Source: an uncultured bacterium
GTDB lineage: Bacteria; Bacteroidota; Ignavibacteria; Ignavibacteriales; Melioribacteraceae
Assembly: GCA_937936675.1 (NCBI GenBank)
Contig: CALDDL010000338.1
Coordinates: 1-20,375 of the forward strand
Length of the DNA: 20,375 nt
Direction: 5' to 3'
Under the pieces are notes generated by a model, which worked only from the letters and a program-made list of their open reading frames with translations, was not told the origin of the DNA and searched no databases. Below are positions 1 to 6,592 of this stretch, one piece after another (positions within the stretch are counted from its first letter, which is position 1; the number at the start of each line of letters is the position of its first letter). The position numbers and the translations under genes are program-made.

Positions 1-32
1 CCTATATATTTAAGAAAAACAAATGAACTATT

Positions 33-184
33 ATGAATAAAAGTGAAATTAAAAAGAAGTCATATACGCCGAATGCTGAGACTCAAAAACGATGAAAGAT
101 GTGAGAGATAATAAGAATCTTTCAAAACCTTTCCATAGTCTTAAAGAATTGCTAAAAGAATTAAATAATGAAAAAAGAAAATAA
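33..184 (+). pseudogene. Frameshifted RelB-like antitoxin remnant
   Basis: Two short reading frames overlap by ATGA: 33-95 (20 residues, containing SYTPNAETQK) and 92-184 (30 residues, containing LSKPFHSLKELLKELN). Restoring one base in the A-run near 87-90 joins them into one protein of about 50 residues. It then has the NAET...LSKPF-S-ELLKEL layout seen in small RelB-like type II antitoxins. Such antitoxins neutralise a partner RNase toxin. No toxin gene follows, because the next gene is on the opposite strand. Two frames are open from the window edge (to TGA 24-26 and to TGA 34-36), so an upstream toxin of the HigBA gene order could be cut off. Assignment is by eye; a sequencing error could mimic the frameshift. 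Confidence 0.45.
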
Positions 185-198
185 ATAGATAGAGTATC

Positions 199-867
199 TC
201 ACTCGGCTATTTTTTTTAGCATTGCATAATCTTTTACAAATACAGTTTTTCCCTTTGTAACAATCACTCCACTCTCTTTTAATTTTTTGAATGCTCGTGA
301 TATTGTCTCCGTAATTGTACCCAGATACGCCGCTAAAGTAGGATTAGATAATGCAAGCTTTACAAATGGTTCGGGTAATGATTGACTTCCGTTTCTTTCA
401 ATCTCCCTTATCAAATAATCCGCCAGCCGGTTCATTACCTCTTTTAATGACAGGGATTCAGCTTTTATACTAATCGATTTTAGACGCCTTGCAAATCCCG
501 ACATTATTTTAAAATTAATAGCCGGATTTTTTTCCAGTAGTTGCATAAACTCATTCTTCGGAATGAATAATAATGTAGTATCTTCCATACATTGAACGCT
601 TGCCGGGCAGTCACCACCCGTGAACAGGGGAACATCCCCAAATAGATGCGGCTTCCTCAATATATGCAATATATATTCTTTCCCATGAGGGGAGAGCTTA
701 AATATTTTTACAAGTCCTTTTACAACTATAAATATTCCTTTAAATTCATCTCCTTCATGAAAAACATATTGATTTTTTTCATAATTAACTAATCGGCTAA
801 AGGATGTTATCTCTCTTAGTTCTTCAACTGATAGCTCCGAAAATAATGGTATCTCAGATAGAATCAT
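199..867 (-). CDS. Crp/Fnr-family transcriptional regulator
   Basis: This 222-residue protein has the two-domain Crp/Fnr layout. A cyclic-nucleotide-binding-like beta roll covers about residues 8-115 (GIFIVVKGLVKIF, LFGDVPLF). A dimerisation helix spans about 115-150. A winged helix-turn-helix covers about 170-215. The recognition helix carries E187-T-I-S190-R191, the E-xx-SR pattern of FNR and DNR proteins that read TGA half-sites. There is no N-terminal cysteine cluster of the FNR type; the only cysteines are C87 and C93, so oxygen sensing by a 4Fe-4S cluster is unlikely. A DNR- or NnrR-like or redox role is more plausible. It is divergent from the cbb3 operon, and perfect TGAC-TTAA-GTCA palindromes occur before ccoN and before the cupin/aconitase operon. 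These are its likely targets (inference). Confidence 0.92.
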   Translation of the reverse strand: MILSEIPLFSELSVEELREITSFSRLVNYEKNQYVFHEGDEFKGIFIVVKGLVKIFKLSPHGKEYILHILRKPHLFGDVPLFTGGDCPASVQCMEDTTLLFIPKNEFMQLLEKNPAINFKIMSGFARRLKSISIKAESLSLKEVMNRLADYLIREIERNGSQSLPEPFVKLALSNPTLAAYLGTITETISRAFKKLKESGVIVTKGKTVFVKDYAMLKKIAE

Positions 868-895
868 GAATTAAATTTACCCACTCTCTTTTATT

Positions 896-913
896 TTTTA
901 AGTAAACTTAAAA
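896..913. promoter_or_regulatory. Inverted repeat at the crp/fnr start of transcription
   Basis: TTTTAAG-TAAA-CTTAAAA is a perfect 7-bp inverted repeat about 30 bp upstream of the regulator's start codon. On the minus strand a perfect TATAAT -10 element lies at 924-919, so transcription should begin near 912, inside the repeat. No convincing -35 element is present. The repeat could be an operator for autoregulation or a hairpin at the mRNA 5' end. It does not match the TGAC-N4-GTCA palindromes. Confidence 0.35.
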
Positions 914-1038
914 TAAGCATTATAACTGTCTTATTCACCGAAAGATTTTGAAGATAGAAACATTAAATTGCTGCTTTCCCCGCATTACAAGTATCCGGGA
1001 GAAATCCTACTCTCTATCATATCAATAAAAACATTTTA

Positions 1039-1052
1039 ATGACTTAAGTCAT
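1039..1052. promoter_or_regulatory. Crp/Fnr-type palindromic operator before ccoN
   Basis: ATGACTTAAGTCAT is a perfect 14-bp palindrome, 16 bp if the flanking A and T at 1038 and 1053 are counted. It has the form of FNR/DNR boxes (TGA-N6-TCA core). A TATCTT hexamer at 1075-1080 starts 29.5 bp beyond the centre, putting the centre at about -41.5 as in class II activation. A perfect TATAAT at 1056-1061 is an alternative -10; use of that one would place the site over the -35 region and suggest repression. The identical sequence recurs at 14442-14455. Confidence 0.75.
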
Positions 1053-1124
1053 TTTTATAATAAATAATACATAATATCTTATTCACAACAAAATAATATT
1101 AATTTGAATCCTTGAAAGTATTAT

Positions 1125-2528
1125 ATGGCGATAGTTGCACAGAAAAGCAAAATAGATGAGATCATTGATGAAGATCAAAAATTAACGAGATTAATATATT
1201 CTTATATCTATTCTTCGACTGCATGGCTAATCTTTGGCACTCTTATCGGATTATTCCTTGCATTGCGCTTTGCCTATCCCGATCTATGGGTAGTCTCTGT
1301 GCTTTCCTTCGGGAGATTAAGACCGATTCATACAAATGTAGTCTTTTGGGGCTGGGCTTCGCTCTCAATGATAGGATTGTCCCTCTATGTAGTCCCTCGA
1401 ACTAGTCAGAGAAGATTATTCAGCCTTGCATTAAGCAGGCAAGCTCTTTACGTAATAAATGTATCGGTTGCCTTGGGAGTTATCTGTTTATCCTTTGGAA
1501 TTAATAACGGGGGACAGGAATACCGAGAATTTATCTGGCCCGTTATGCTTCTTTTCGCCTTAGGTATCGCTTCTAATCTATTTAACCTCTATAAAACTGT
1601 CGCTGATAGGAATACCGAGGAAATATATATATCAAATTGGTATATACTCGCTGCGTATATCTGGACTATCGTAGTCGTTGTAATTGCATACATACCATTC
1701 TATCAATACAGCTTGGGTGAAACAATAATTCAAGGTTATTATATGCACATGGGAGTGGGTATGTGGTTTACTCCTATGGTTTTAGGGCTTACTTACTATT
1801 TTCTCCCCAAACTCCTTAATAAACCGATCTATTCATATTCGCTCGGAGTTCTCGCATTTTGGACTCAAATGGTATTTTATTCCTTAATTGGTGCGCACCA
1901 TTTCGTCTTTAGTCCCATCCCTTGGTCGCTTCAAACTGTTGCAATTGTTTTTAGTTTCGGAATGTTCGTAACTCTATTTGCCGGTACAGCAAACTTTTTA
2001 TTAACCATGAAGGGGAGTTTCAGAACAATAGGCAAAAGTTATTCTCTCCCTTTTTTTCTCGTTGGTGTCATTTTCTATTTCCTCGCTTCGGGTCAAGGTT
2101 CTTTAGAAGCATTGAGGTCGTTAAATGATATCTGGCATTTTACTAATTATGTGGTAGCTCATTCACACCTTACAATGTATGGATTTGTATGCTTCCTTAT
2201 TTGGGGCGGGATTTATGCACTGCTTCCTCGGTTGACCGGAAATGAACCATCTCACCTACTTGTAGGAATCCATTTCTGGTTCGCTTTGATCGGCTTATTG
2301 GTTTATAGCTTTGCCCTCATGATTGGCGGTACTTTGCAAGGACAATCTTGGATATCACAGGCGCCATTTATTAAATCAGTCGAATTAATGATCCCATATC
2401 TTTTATGGCGAATTATAGGAGGAACTTTCATGTTCATTTCTCATTTAATATTCGCATATAATGTTTATATAATGAAACCTGCTCCTATTATGATCCAAAA
2501 TCAAAATCCGATTGGAGATACGATATGA
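1125..2528 (+). CDS. ccoN: cbb3-type cytochrome c oxidase catalytic subunit CcoN
   Basis: This is the heme-copper oxidase catalytic subunit that reduces oxygen to water at the heme b3-CuB centre in the cytoplasmic membrane. Length (467 residues) and about twelve hydrophobic segments fit CcoN. Likely ligands: H69 (RPIHTN, low-spin heme), H208 (YYMHMGVG) and H258/H259 (IGAHHFVFSP) for CuB, and H346/H348 (VVAHSHLTMYG) for the hemes. Y252, six residues before the His pair, matches the helix VII tyrosine that cross-links to a CuB histidine in C-family oxidases. This supports oxygen reduction rather than nitric oxide reduction. The HxH loop differs from the usual GHVHSG. It overlaps the next gene by ATGA. 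There is no clear Shine-Dalgarno, only GAAAG at 1113-1117. Confidence 0.95.
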   Translation: MAIVAQKSKIDEIIDEDQKLTRLIYSYIYSSTAWLIFGTLIGLFLALRFAYPDLWVVSVLSFGRLRPIHTNVVFWGWASLSMIGLSLYVVPRTSQRRLFSLALSRQALYVINVSVALGVICLSFGINNGGQEYREFIWPVMLLFALGIASNLFNLYKTVADRNTEEIYISNWYILAAYIWTIVVVVIAYIPFYQYSLGETIIQGYYMHMGVGMWFTPMVLGLTYYFLPKLLNKPIYSYSLGVLAFWTQMVFYSLIGAHHFVFSPIPWSLQTVAIVFSFGMFVTLFAGTANFLLTMKGSFRTIGKSYSLPFFLVGVIFYFLASGQGSLEALRSLNDIWHFTNYVVAHSHLTMYGFVCFLIWGGIYALLPRLTGNEPSHLLVGIHFWFALIGLLVYSFALMIGGTLQGQSWISQAPFIKSVELMIPYLLWRIIGGTFMFISHLIFAYNVYIMKPAPIMIQNQNPIGDTI

Positions 2529-3496
2529 AATTTAATTTCCACAAAAATCATCAGTTACTTTTTGGATTTGTTTTCTATGGGTTTGTTTTACTTTCGATTA
2601 TAATAGCAATTATTCCCGCAATAAATATGAATGATATTCCGCCTATCGAAGGTTCAAGACCGATGAATGCAAATGAATTGAATGGATTGAATGTTTATGT
2701 CTCCGAGGGTTGTCTATATTGCCATACACAGCAAGTCAGACCACTGGCGAGTGATCAAGTATTTGGACGACCATCAGCACCCGGAGATTATGCCTATCTA
2801 AAACCTTTAGACGATTTGAGGATGACGCCTGCCGTACTCGGAAGCGAAAGAACAGGTCCTGACCTAAGTAACATAGGGAATAGACAGCCAAGCGAAACTT
2901 GGCACTATATCCATCTATATAATCCGCGTGCAGTGGTAAAATCTTCTATTATGCAAGCATATCCATGGCTCTTTGAAATAAAAGACGATATTGATCCCGA
3001 TGATTATGTTGTATCACTTCCTCCTGATATAGCTCCACGTAGTGGTGTAGTTGTTGCTAAGCAGGATGCTAAAGATCTTGTAGCATATTTATTATACCTA
3101 AGGCAAACACCTATAAAAGCAGGTAAATCGGTTGCTTCAAGAGGGAAGGGAACAGTTCCAAAAGAGTTTAATCAAGGTGAAAAATTATACAATTCGTCAT
3201 GCGCAAGCTGCCATCAGCAAAAGGGTGAAGGTATCCCAGGAGCTTTCCCTCCTTTAGTAAATTCTTCAGTGGTAAATTCCGATAATGCCGATGAGCATAT
3301 TAAAATTGTCCTTTTTGGATTGAAAGGAAAAGTAATCAACGGTGTTCAATACGCCTCCGAAATGCCTCCACTCGGCGGAAATCTTTCAGATACTGAAATT
3401 TCTCAAATAATTAATTATGAGAGAACGAGTTGGGGCAATAAGGGGAAAACAATTTCTCCGGACGATGTTAAACGAATTAGAGAGGCAGGTAAATAA
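2525..3496 (+). CDS. ccoO: CcoO fused to a C-terminal cytochrome c domain (CcoO/CcoP-like)
   Basis: This subunit passes electrons from soluble or membrane donors to CcoN. An N-terminal membrane anchor (about residues 12-32) precedes a monoheme CcoO domain with C63-LY-C66-H67 in GCLYCHTQQVR and a likely axial Met143 in MQAYPWLF (usually MPAYPWL). A second domain from about residue 213 carries C226-AS-C229-H230 and likely axial Met280 (EMPPLGG). It resembles the cytochrome c units of CcoP. At 323 residues the protein is much longer than ordinary CcoO of about 200. With no CcoP gene following, this fusion probably replaces it. It gives two c-type hemes instead of the canonical three. Its start overlaps the ccoN stop, implying translational coupling. 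Confidence 0.92.
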   Translation: MKFNFHKNHQLLFGFVFYGFVLLSIIIAIIPAINMNDIPPIEGSRPMNANELNGLNVYVSEGCLYCHTQQVRPLASDQVFGRPSAPGDYAYLKPLDDLRMTPAVLGSERTGPDLSNIGNRQPSETWHYIHLYNPRAVVKSSIMQAYPWLFEIKDDIDPDDYVVSLPPDIAPRSGVVVAKQDAKDLVAYLLYLRQTPIKAGKSVASRGKGTVPKEFNQGEKLYNSSCASCHQQKGEGIPGAFPPLVNSSVVNSDNADEHIKIVLFGLKGKVINGVQYASEMPPLGGNLSDTEISQIINYERTSWGNKGKTISPDDVKRIREAGK

Positions 3497-3530
3497 TGTC
3501 TTGTTTCGGAATTATTGGAGAAGCTTTTAT

Positions 3531-3755
3531 ATGATGCTCTTCGCAATTACGATAAATATTATTGCTCAATTTTGCTCTCCTATTGTTATTGATGAAACGT
3601 TAAACAAAGCGGGGAGCGATTTTAGTTTTTATTTCACTTATGGAATTACATTTTTAATTGTTGCTATCGTTTCTTTTTTAACAATTAAATATTTGCTACA
3701 CCCTGATGAAAAATCTCCTAATCATATTAAGCGAAGGATACTTTCAGATGATTAA
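3531..3755 (+). CDS. Small two-helix membrane protein of the cbb3 operon
   Basis: I do not recognise a family. The product has two hydrophobic segments, MMLFAITINIIAQF near the start and YGITFLIVAIVSFLTIKYLL, and a charged tail (HIKRRILSDD). ATG 3531 follows a GGAG at 3517-3520. A TTG at 3501 would add FRNYWRSFY, a basic aromatic N-terminus that looks natural before a membrane helix, so the start is uncertain. It lies between the CcoO fusion and the Ig-like membrane protein in one operon. An accessory or structural oxidase subunit, taking a CcoQ/CcoH-like place, is the likely role (inference from position only). Confidence 0.7.
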   Translation: MMLFAITINIIAQFCSPIVIDETLNKAGSDFSFYFTYGITFLIVAIVSFLTIKYLLHPDEKSPNHIKRRILSDD

Positions 3756-3776
3756 TATAATTATAAATTACTAGAA

Positions 3777-4238
3777 ATGATTATGGACCAAAAAGATCAT
3801 AGTAAAATAGAAGTTTATTTGGATGATGGAGATGAACCAATAGCAGTCTATAATCCTCCTGCCCAAATGGTATTAGACACTACCACTCTAGACGATGGCG
3901 AACACTTATTAAAATTTATCGCATCTGACGAGAGCAATAAAAAATCGATAAAAAAAATCAAGTTCGTTGTTAGAAATGGACCCGGTATTTCAGTGGATGG
4001 ATTAAAAGAAAATGAAGTGGTAGAAGGGAATCTGCAATTATTACTTAATGCTTATGGTGGTGCTTATCTTGAAAGATGGGAACCGCATAGAGCTGAGACA
4101 CCTGCACCTATTCCTACATGGACTTGGATAATATTTATTGTTATCGTGGTTTGGAGTATATTTTATTTCGTTGACCAATGGAGTCCTTCTGAAAAATATG
4201 AAAATACTCCAACTTATCAGAATAATTCTTCTAAATAA
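3777..4238 (+). CDS. Ig-like domain protein with C-terminal membrane anchor, cbb3-associated
   Basis: The 153-residue product begins with an Ig-like beta domain (about residues 10-95; LDTTTLDDGEHLLKFIASD, then RNGPGISVDGL). A Pro-rich linker (ETPAPIPTWTW) leads into one hydrophobic helix (about 114-132, IIFIVIVVWSIFYFVDQW) and a short polar tail. There is no CxxCH motif, so it is not a cytochrome. There is no N-terminal signal peptide, so if the Ig domain is periplasmic the topology needs another explanation. It ends the oxidase operon, 21 bp after the previous stop. The anchor region resembles the TPAP-x-PTW segment I associate with membrane parts of CcoP-like proteins in related bacteria, so it may act as an anchor or assembly partner. 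ATG 3783 is an equally possible start. Confidence 0.75.
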   Translation: MIMDQKDHSKIEVYLDDGDEPIAVYNPPAQMVLDTTTLDDGEHLLKFIASDESNKKSIKKIKFVVRNGPGISVDGLKENEVVEGNLQLLLNAYGGAYLERWEPHRAETPAPIPTWTWIIFIVIVVWSIFYFVDQWSPSEKYENTPTYQNNSSK

Positions 4239-4253
4239 GATAATTAATTGAAC

Positions 4254-4277
4254 TATTTTTTATTCGTTAAAAAAATA
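4254..4277 (+). terminator. Possible A/T-only terminator hairpin after the cbb3 operon
   Basis: TATTTTTT at 4254-4261 can pair with AAAAAATA at 4270-4277, with an 8-base loop. It sits just after the last oxidase gene and before the TetR promoter, the right place for a terminator. The stem contains no G or C and no strong U-tract follows, so support is weak. Confidence 0.25.
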
Positions 4278-4290
4278 ATATAGAAATCTC

Positions 4291-4319
4291 TTGACAAAAT
4301 AATTTCATTATCATATATT
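4291..4319 (+). promoter_or_regulatory. Sigma-70-type promoter of the first tetR gene
   Basis: TTGACA at 4291-4296 and TATATT at 4314-4319 are separated by exactly 17 bp, a near-consensus sigma-70 promoter. Transcription should start near 4326, inside the TetR-type operator that begins at 4321. Bound repressor would therefore block initiation. This promoter probably drives tetR1 and perhaps the exporter operon. Confidence 0.75.
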
Positions 4320-4320
4320 T

Positions 4321-4340
4321 GTTAGTGAATGATAACTAAC
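4321..4340. promoter_or_regulatory. TetR-type operator, copy 1
   Basis: GTTAGT-N8-ACTAAC is a perfect 6-bp inverted repeat in a 20-bp element covering the predicted transcription start of the first tetR gene. A second copy, matching at 17 of 20 positions, lies at 4966-4985 before the second tetR gene. Recurrence before two adjacent TetR genes marks it as an operator. Confidence 0.75.
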
Positions 4341-4359
4341 TTATAGCAGGCAGTAAAAA

Positions 4360-4947
4360 ATGGCACGTTTAAGTACTGAAGAAAGACAGATATTAATAAT
4401 TGACGAAGCGATAAAAATAATCCATGAATTGGGTTATCAAGCTTTCTCTATTCGTGAGCTTTCTAAAAGAGTCGGAATCAGCGAACCGGCAATTTATAGA
4501 CATTTTTTGAATAAGGAAGATATCGTACTTGGCATTCTTGGAAGATTTAATGATTTTGATCAAAGTCTATTCGAAGAAGTGAAAAAATATAAAAATCCGA
4601 TCGACCAAATACAAAGTTTTATCCAATACCATTTTGATTTCCTTGAGAAGAATCCCGGTATGACTTCTATCGTATTTGCAGAGGAGATATTCAATCAAAG
4701 CGATCTACTACGAGATAAATTAATGTCAATTATAGAAAAAAGAAAAAACTTAATAAAATCTATTCTTGAAGAAGCTAGCCGGAACAAAAAAGTTGTCTCT
4801 GTTGACTCGAAAGAATTAGTTACTATAATCTTAGGGTTTATTAGATTGGTTATACTTGAATGGAGGATGTCCGATTTTGCTTTCTCGCTTTCTCAACGAG
4901 GTAAAAAAGTTGTCCATACAATTGAAGAACTATTAGTTATTAAATAA
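4360..4947 (+). CDS. TetR/AcrR-family transcriptional repressor, first copy
   Basis: This 195-residue regulator has a typical TetR N-terminal DNA-binding domain. The helix-turn-helix lies at about residues 30-50 (FSIRELSKRVGISEPAIYRHF), followed by an all-helical ligand-binding domain with no obvious signature. The start has AGGCAG upstream. It is the first gene after a strong promoter overlapped by an inverted-repeat operator, so autoregulation is likely. The genes further downstream form a YbhGFSR-like exporter; in E. coli that exporter is controlled by the TetR protein CecR, which gives a precedent for this arrangement. The inducer cannot be read from the sequence. Confidence 0.9.
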   Translation: MARLSTEERQILIIDEAIKIIHELGYQAFSIRELSKRVGISEPAIYRHFLNKEDIVLGILGRFNDFDQSLFEEVKKYKNPIDQIQSFIQYHFDFLEKNPGMTSIVFAEEIFNQSDLLRDKLMSIIEKRKNLIKSILEEASRNKKVVSVDSKELVTIILGFIRLVILEWRMSDFAFSLSQRGKKVVHTIEELLVIK

Positions 4948-4950
4948 TAT
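4922..4950 (+). promoter_or_regulatory. Possible promoter of the second tetR gene
   Basis: TTGAAG at 4922-4927, within the last codons of the first tetR, and TAATAT at 4945-4950 are spaced by 17 bp. A start near 4957 would lie just upstream of the second operator at 4966-4985, so a bound repressor could block elongation or initiation. It is weaker than the first promoter. Confidence 0.4.
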
Positions 4951-4965
4951 TTTTTTAGTAATAAA

Positions 4966-4985
4966 GTTAGTGAGTGTTACCTAAC
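4966..4985. promoter_or_regulatory. TetR-type operator, copy 2
   Basis: The 20-bp element GTTAGT-N8-CCTAAC, 19 bp upstream of the second tetR start, differs from the 4321-4340 operator at only three positions. The outer half-sites GTTAG and CTAAC are conserved. The two sites could both be bound by either TetR protein, allowing cross-regulation. Confidence 0.7.
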
Positions 4986-5004
4986 TAATTGAAGTAAGAA
5001 AACA

Positions 5005-5628
5005 ATGAATATTCAAGAATATAAAATATTGATAAACAATTATACAAGAGATAAGATGATGATTGAAGGGTATAAAAAAATTACCCTTGAAGAGATCGCA
5101 TCTAATCTCTCTATTAGTAAAAAGAGTATCTATAGGGTCTTCCCTTCTAAAAAAGAACTTGCAGGTTCAATATTTATAAATGAATTAACGAACGCTTATA
5201 ACGGTATCATTCTTCTAATGCAGGAAAAAAGCTCAATGATAGAGAAAGTAGAGAAACTATCAGAGATGATTGGAAATTATATTCGCCTATTCAATGAACA
5301 ATCACTCAATAATTTAAAACGAGAGTATCCAGAGCTTTGGAAAGAAATTATTCTTTTTAGAAAAGAACGTGTATTACCATTGATCAATAATTTATTAAAT
5401 CATTCGAAAAAGCATGACATAATTATTGATTACTCAAATGAACTAATAATAAAATTATTTAGCTCTGCATTAACAATATCTACAGAAAGAAGTTATTTAA
5501 TGCAGAACAGTTATGATTATAAATCAGTTTTTAATTCAATTTTCGAAATTCTCTTAAATGGAATATTTACAAAAAAAGGCAAAAAACTATTAGCAATAAA
5601 TAAAAGGATGAAAAATGAAAACAACTAA
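5005..5628 (+). CDS. TetR-family transcriptional regulator, second copy
   Basis: This 207-residue product has a TetR helix-turn-helix at about residues 27-48 (ITLEEIASNLSISKKSIYRVF) followed by a helical domain of unknown specificity. It differs clearly from the first TetR protein, so it is not a recent duplicate. Its stop lies inside the start region of the downstream adaptor gene (14-bp overlap), tying it to the exporter operon. The conserved 20-bp operator lies just upstream. A local repressor of the efflux genes is the likely role (inference from position and operator). Confidence 0.9.
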   Translation: MNIQEYKILINNYTRDKMMIEGYKKITLEEIASNLSISKKSIYRVFPSKKELAGSIFINELTNAYNGIILLMQEKSSMIEKVEKLSEMIGNYIRLFNEQSLNNLKREYPELWKEIILFRKERVLPLINNLLNHSKKHDIIIDYSNELIIKLFSSALTISTERSYLMQNSYDYKSVFNSIFEILLNGIFTKKGKKLLAINKRMKNENN

Positions 5629-6580
5629 AATAATCAGTGCATTTATTCTTCTTCTATCCATCTCTGCTTGCGGAGGGAATGAAGATGCCTCGCAAATTGA
5701 AGCTACCGGCACTATTGAATCAACAAATGTTACAATCAGTTCAAAAAATGTCGGCGAAATTAAATCAATCATTGCCGATGAAGGAACGAAAGTAAATGCC
5801 GGGGATACAATACTTGTTATTGATCATGAAGCTTTAGGTTTCCAACTTCTGCAAGCAGAAGCATCAGAAAAGATTGCCGAAGCGCAGCTTAATCTAATGC
5901 TAAAAGGTGCTCGCTCAGAAGATATCAATCAGGCTGAAGAGATGATGAAACAAAGCGAGACAAATTATAAATTAGCAAAAAATGATTTCGATAGATATTC
6001 AAAACTATGGGAGAGTAAATCGATAACTCAAAAGCAATATGAAGATATTACTGCTCGTTATCAGATTGCGCTTGCACAATATTCTGCTTCAAAAGAGAAT
6101 TTTCAAAAAGTAAAGAAAATCTTCAGACCCGAAGAGATTGAACAAGCAAGAGGGAATGCTCAAAAGGCAAAAGCCTCCGTAGGTCTGCTCAAAAAGAATA
6201 TAAGCGATAGCTATATAATTGCTCCTTTAGATGGTTTCGTAGTTAAAAAATTTGTTGAGGTAGGAGAAACTGTATCTCCGATGTCCTCGCTTGTAAAAGT
6301 ATCTAACTTATCAAGTGTTAATCTGATAATTTATATCTCCGAACTCGAATTGGGCAAAGTAAAGCTTGGTCAAAAAGCAGAGATTACGATAGATACTTAT
6401 CCCGATAAAAAATATCATGGCGTGGTAACATATATCTCACCCGAGGCTGAATTTACTCCCAAAAATATTCAAACAAAAGATGAACGTACTAAATTGGTTT
6501 TTGCCGTTAAAATTGAAATACCTAATAAAGGTTTTGAACTTAAACCGGGTATGCCTGCTGACGCAATAATTTTATTATAA
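5615..6580 (+). CDS. HlyD/YbhG-like periplasmic adaptor lipoprotein
   Basis: This is the membrane fusion protein of an ABC exporter, bridging the inner-membrane permeases to the outer-membrane channel. A lipoprotein signal ends at the lipobox I16-S-A-C19. A biotinyl-lipoyl-like half (about residues 40-75, NVGEIKSIIADEGTKVNAG) is followed by a long coiled-coil hairpin (about 75-195). Then come the second lipoyl half (DSYIIAPLDGFVVKKFVEVG) and a beta-barrel region. Length (321) matches the YbhG/HlyD group. It overlaps the second tetR and is followed after 12 bp by ATPase A. An AGGA lies 8 bases before the ATG. Substrate is unknown; YbhG-type systems are linked to cationic or hydrophobic compounds. 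Confidence 0.9.
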   Translation: MKTTKIISAFILLLSISACGGNEDASQIEATGTIESTNVTISSKNVGEIKSIIADEGTKVNAGDTILVIDHEALGFQLLQAEASEKIAEAQLNLMLKGARSEDINQAEEMMKQSETNYKLAKNDFDRYSKLWESKSITQKQYEDITARYQIALAQYSASKENFQKVKKIFRPEEIEQARGNAQKAKASVGLLKKNISDSYIIAPLDGFVVKKFVEVGETVSPMSSLVKVSNLSSVNLIIYISELELGKVKLGQKAEITIDTYPDKKYHGVVTYISPEAEFTPKNIQTKDERTKLVFAVKIEIPNKGFELKPGMPADAIILL

Positions 6581-6592
6581 ACTAACGAGTGA

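Noticed and set aside
191..217. GAGT-ATCTC-ACTC followed by eight T residues as a terminator
   Set aside because: The stem is only 4-5 bp and the T-run lies within the last codons of the crp/fnr gene; too weak to call.
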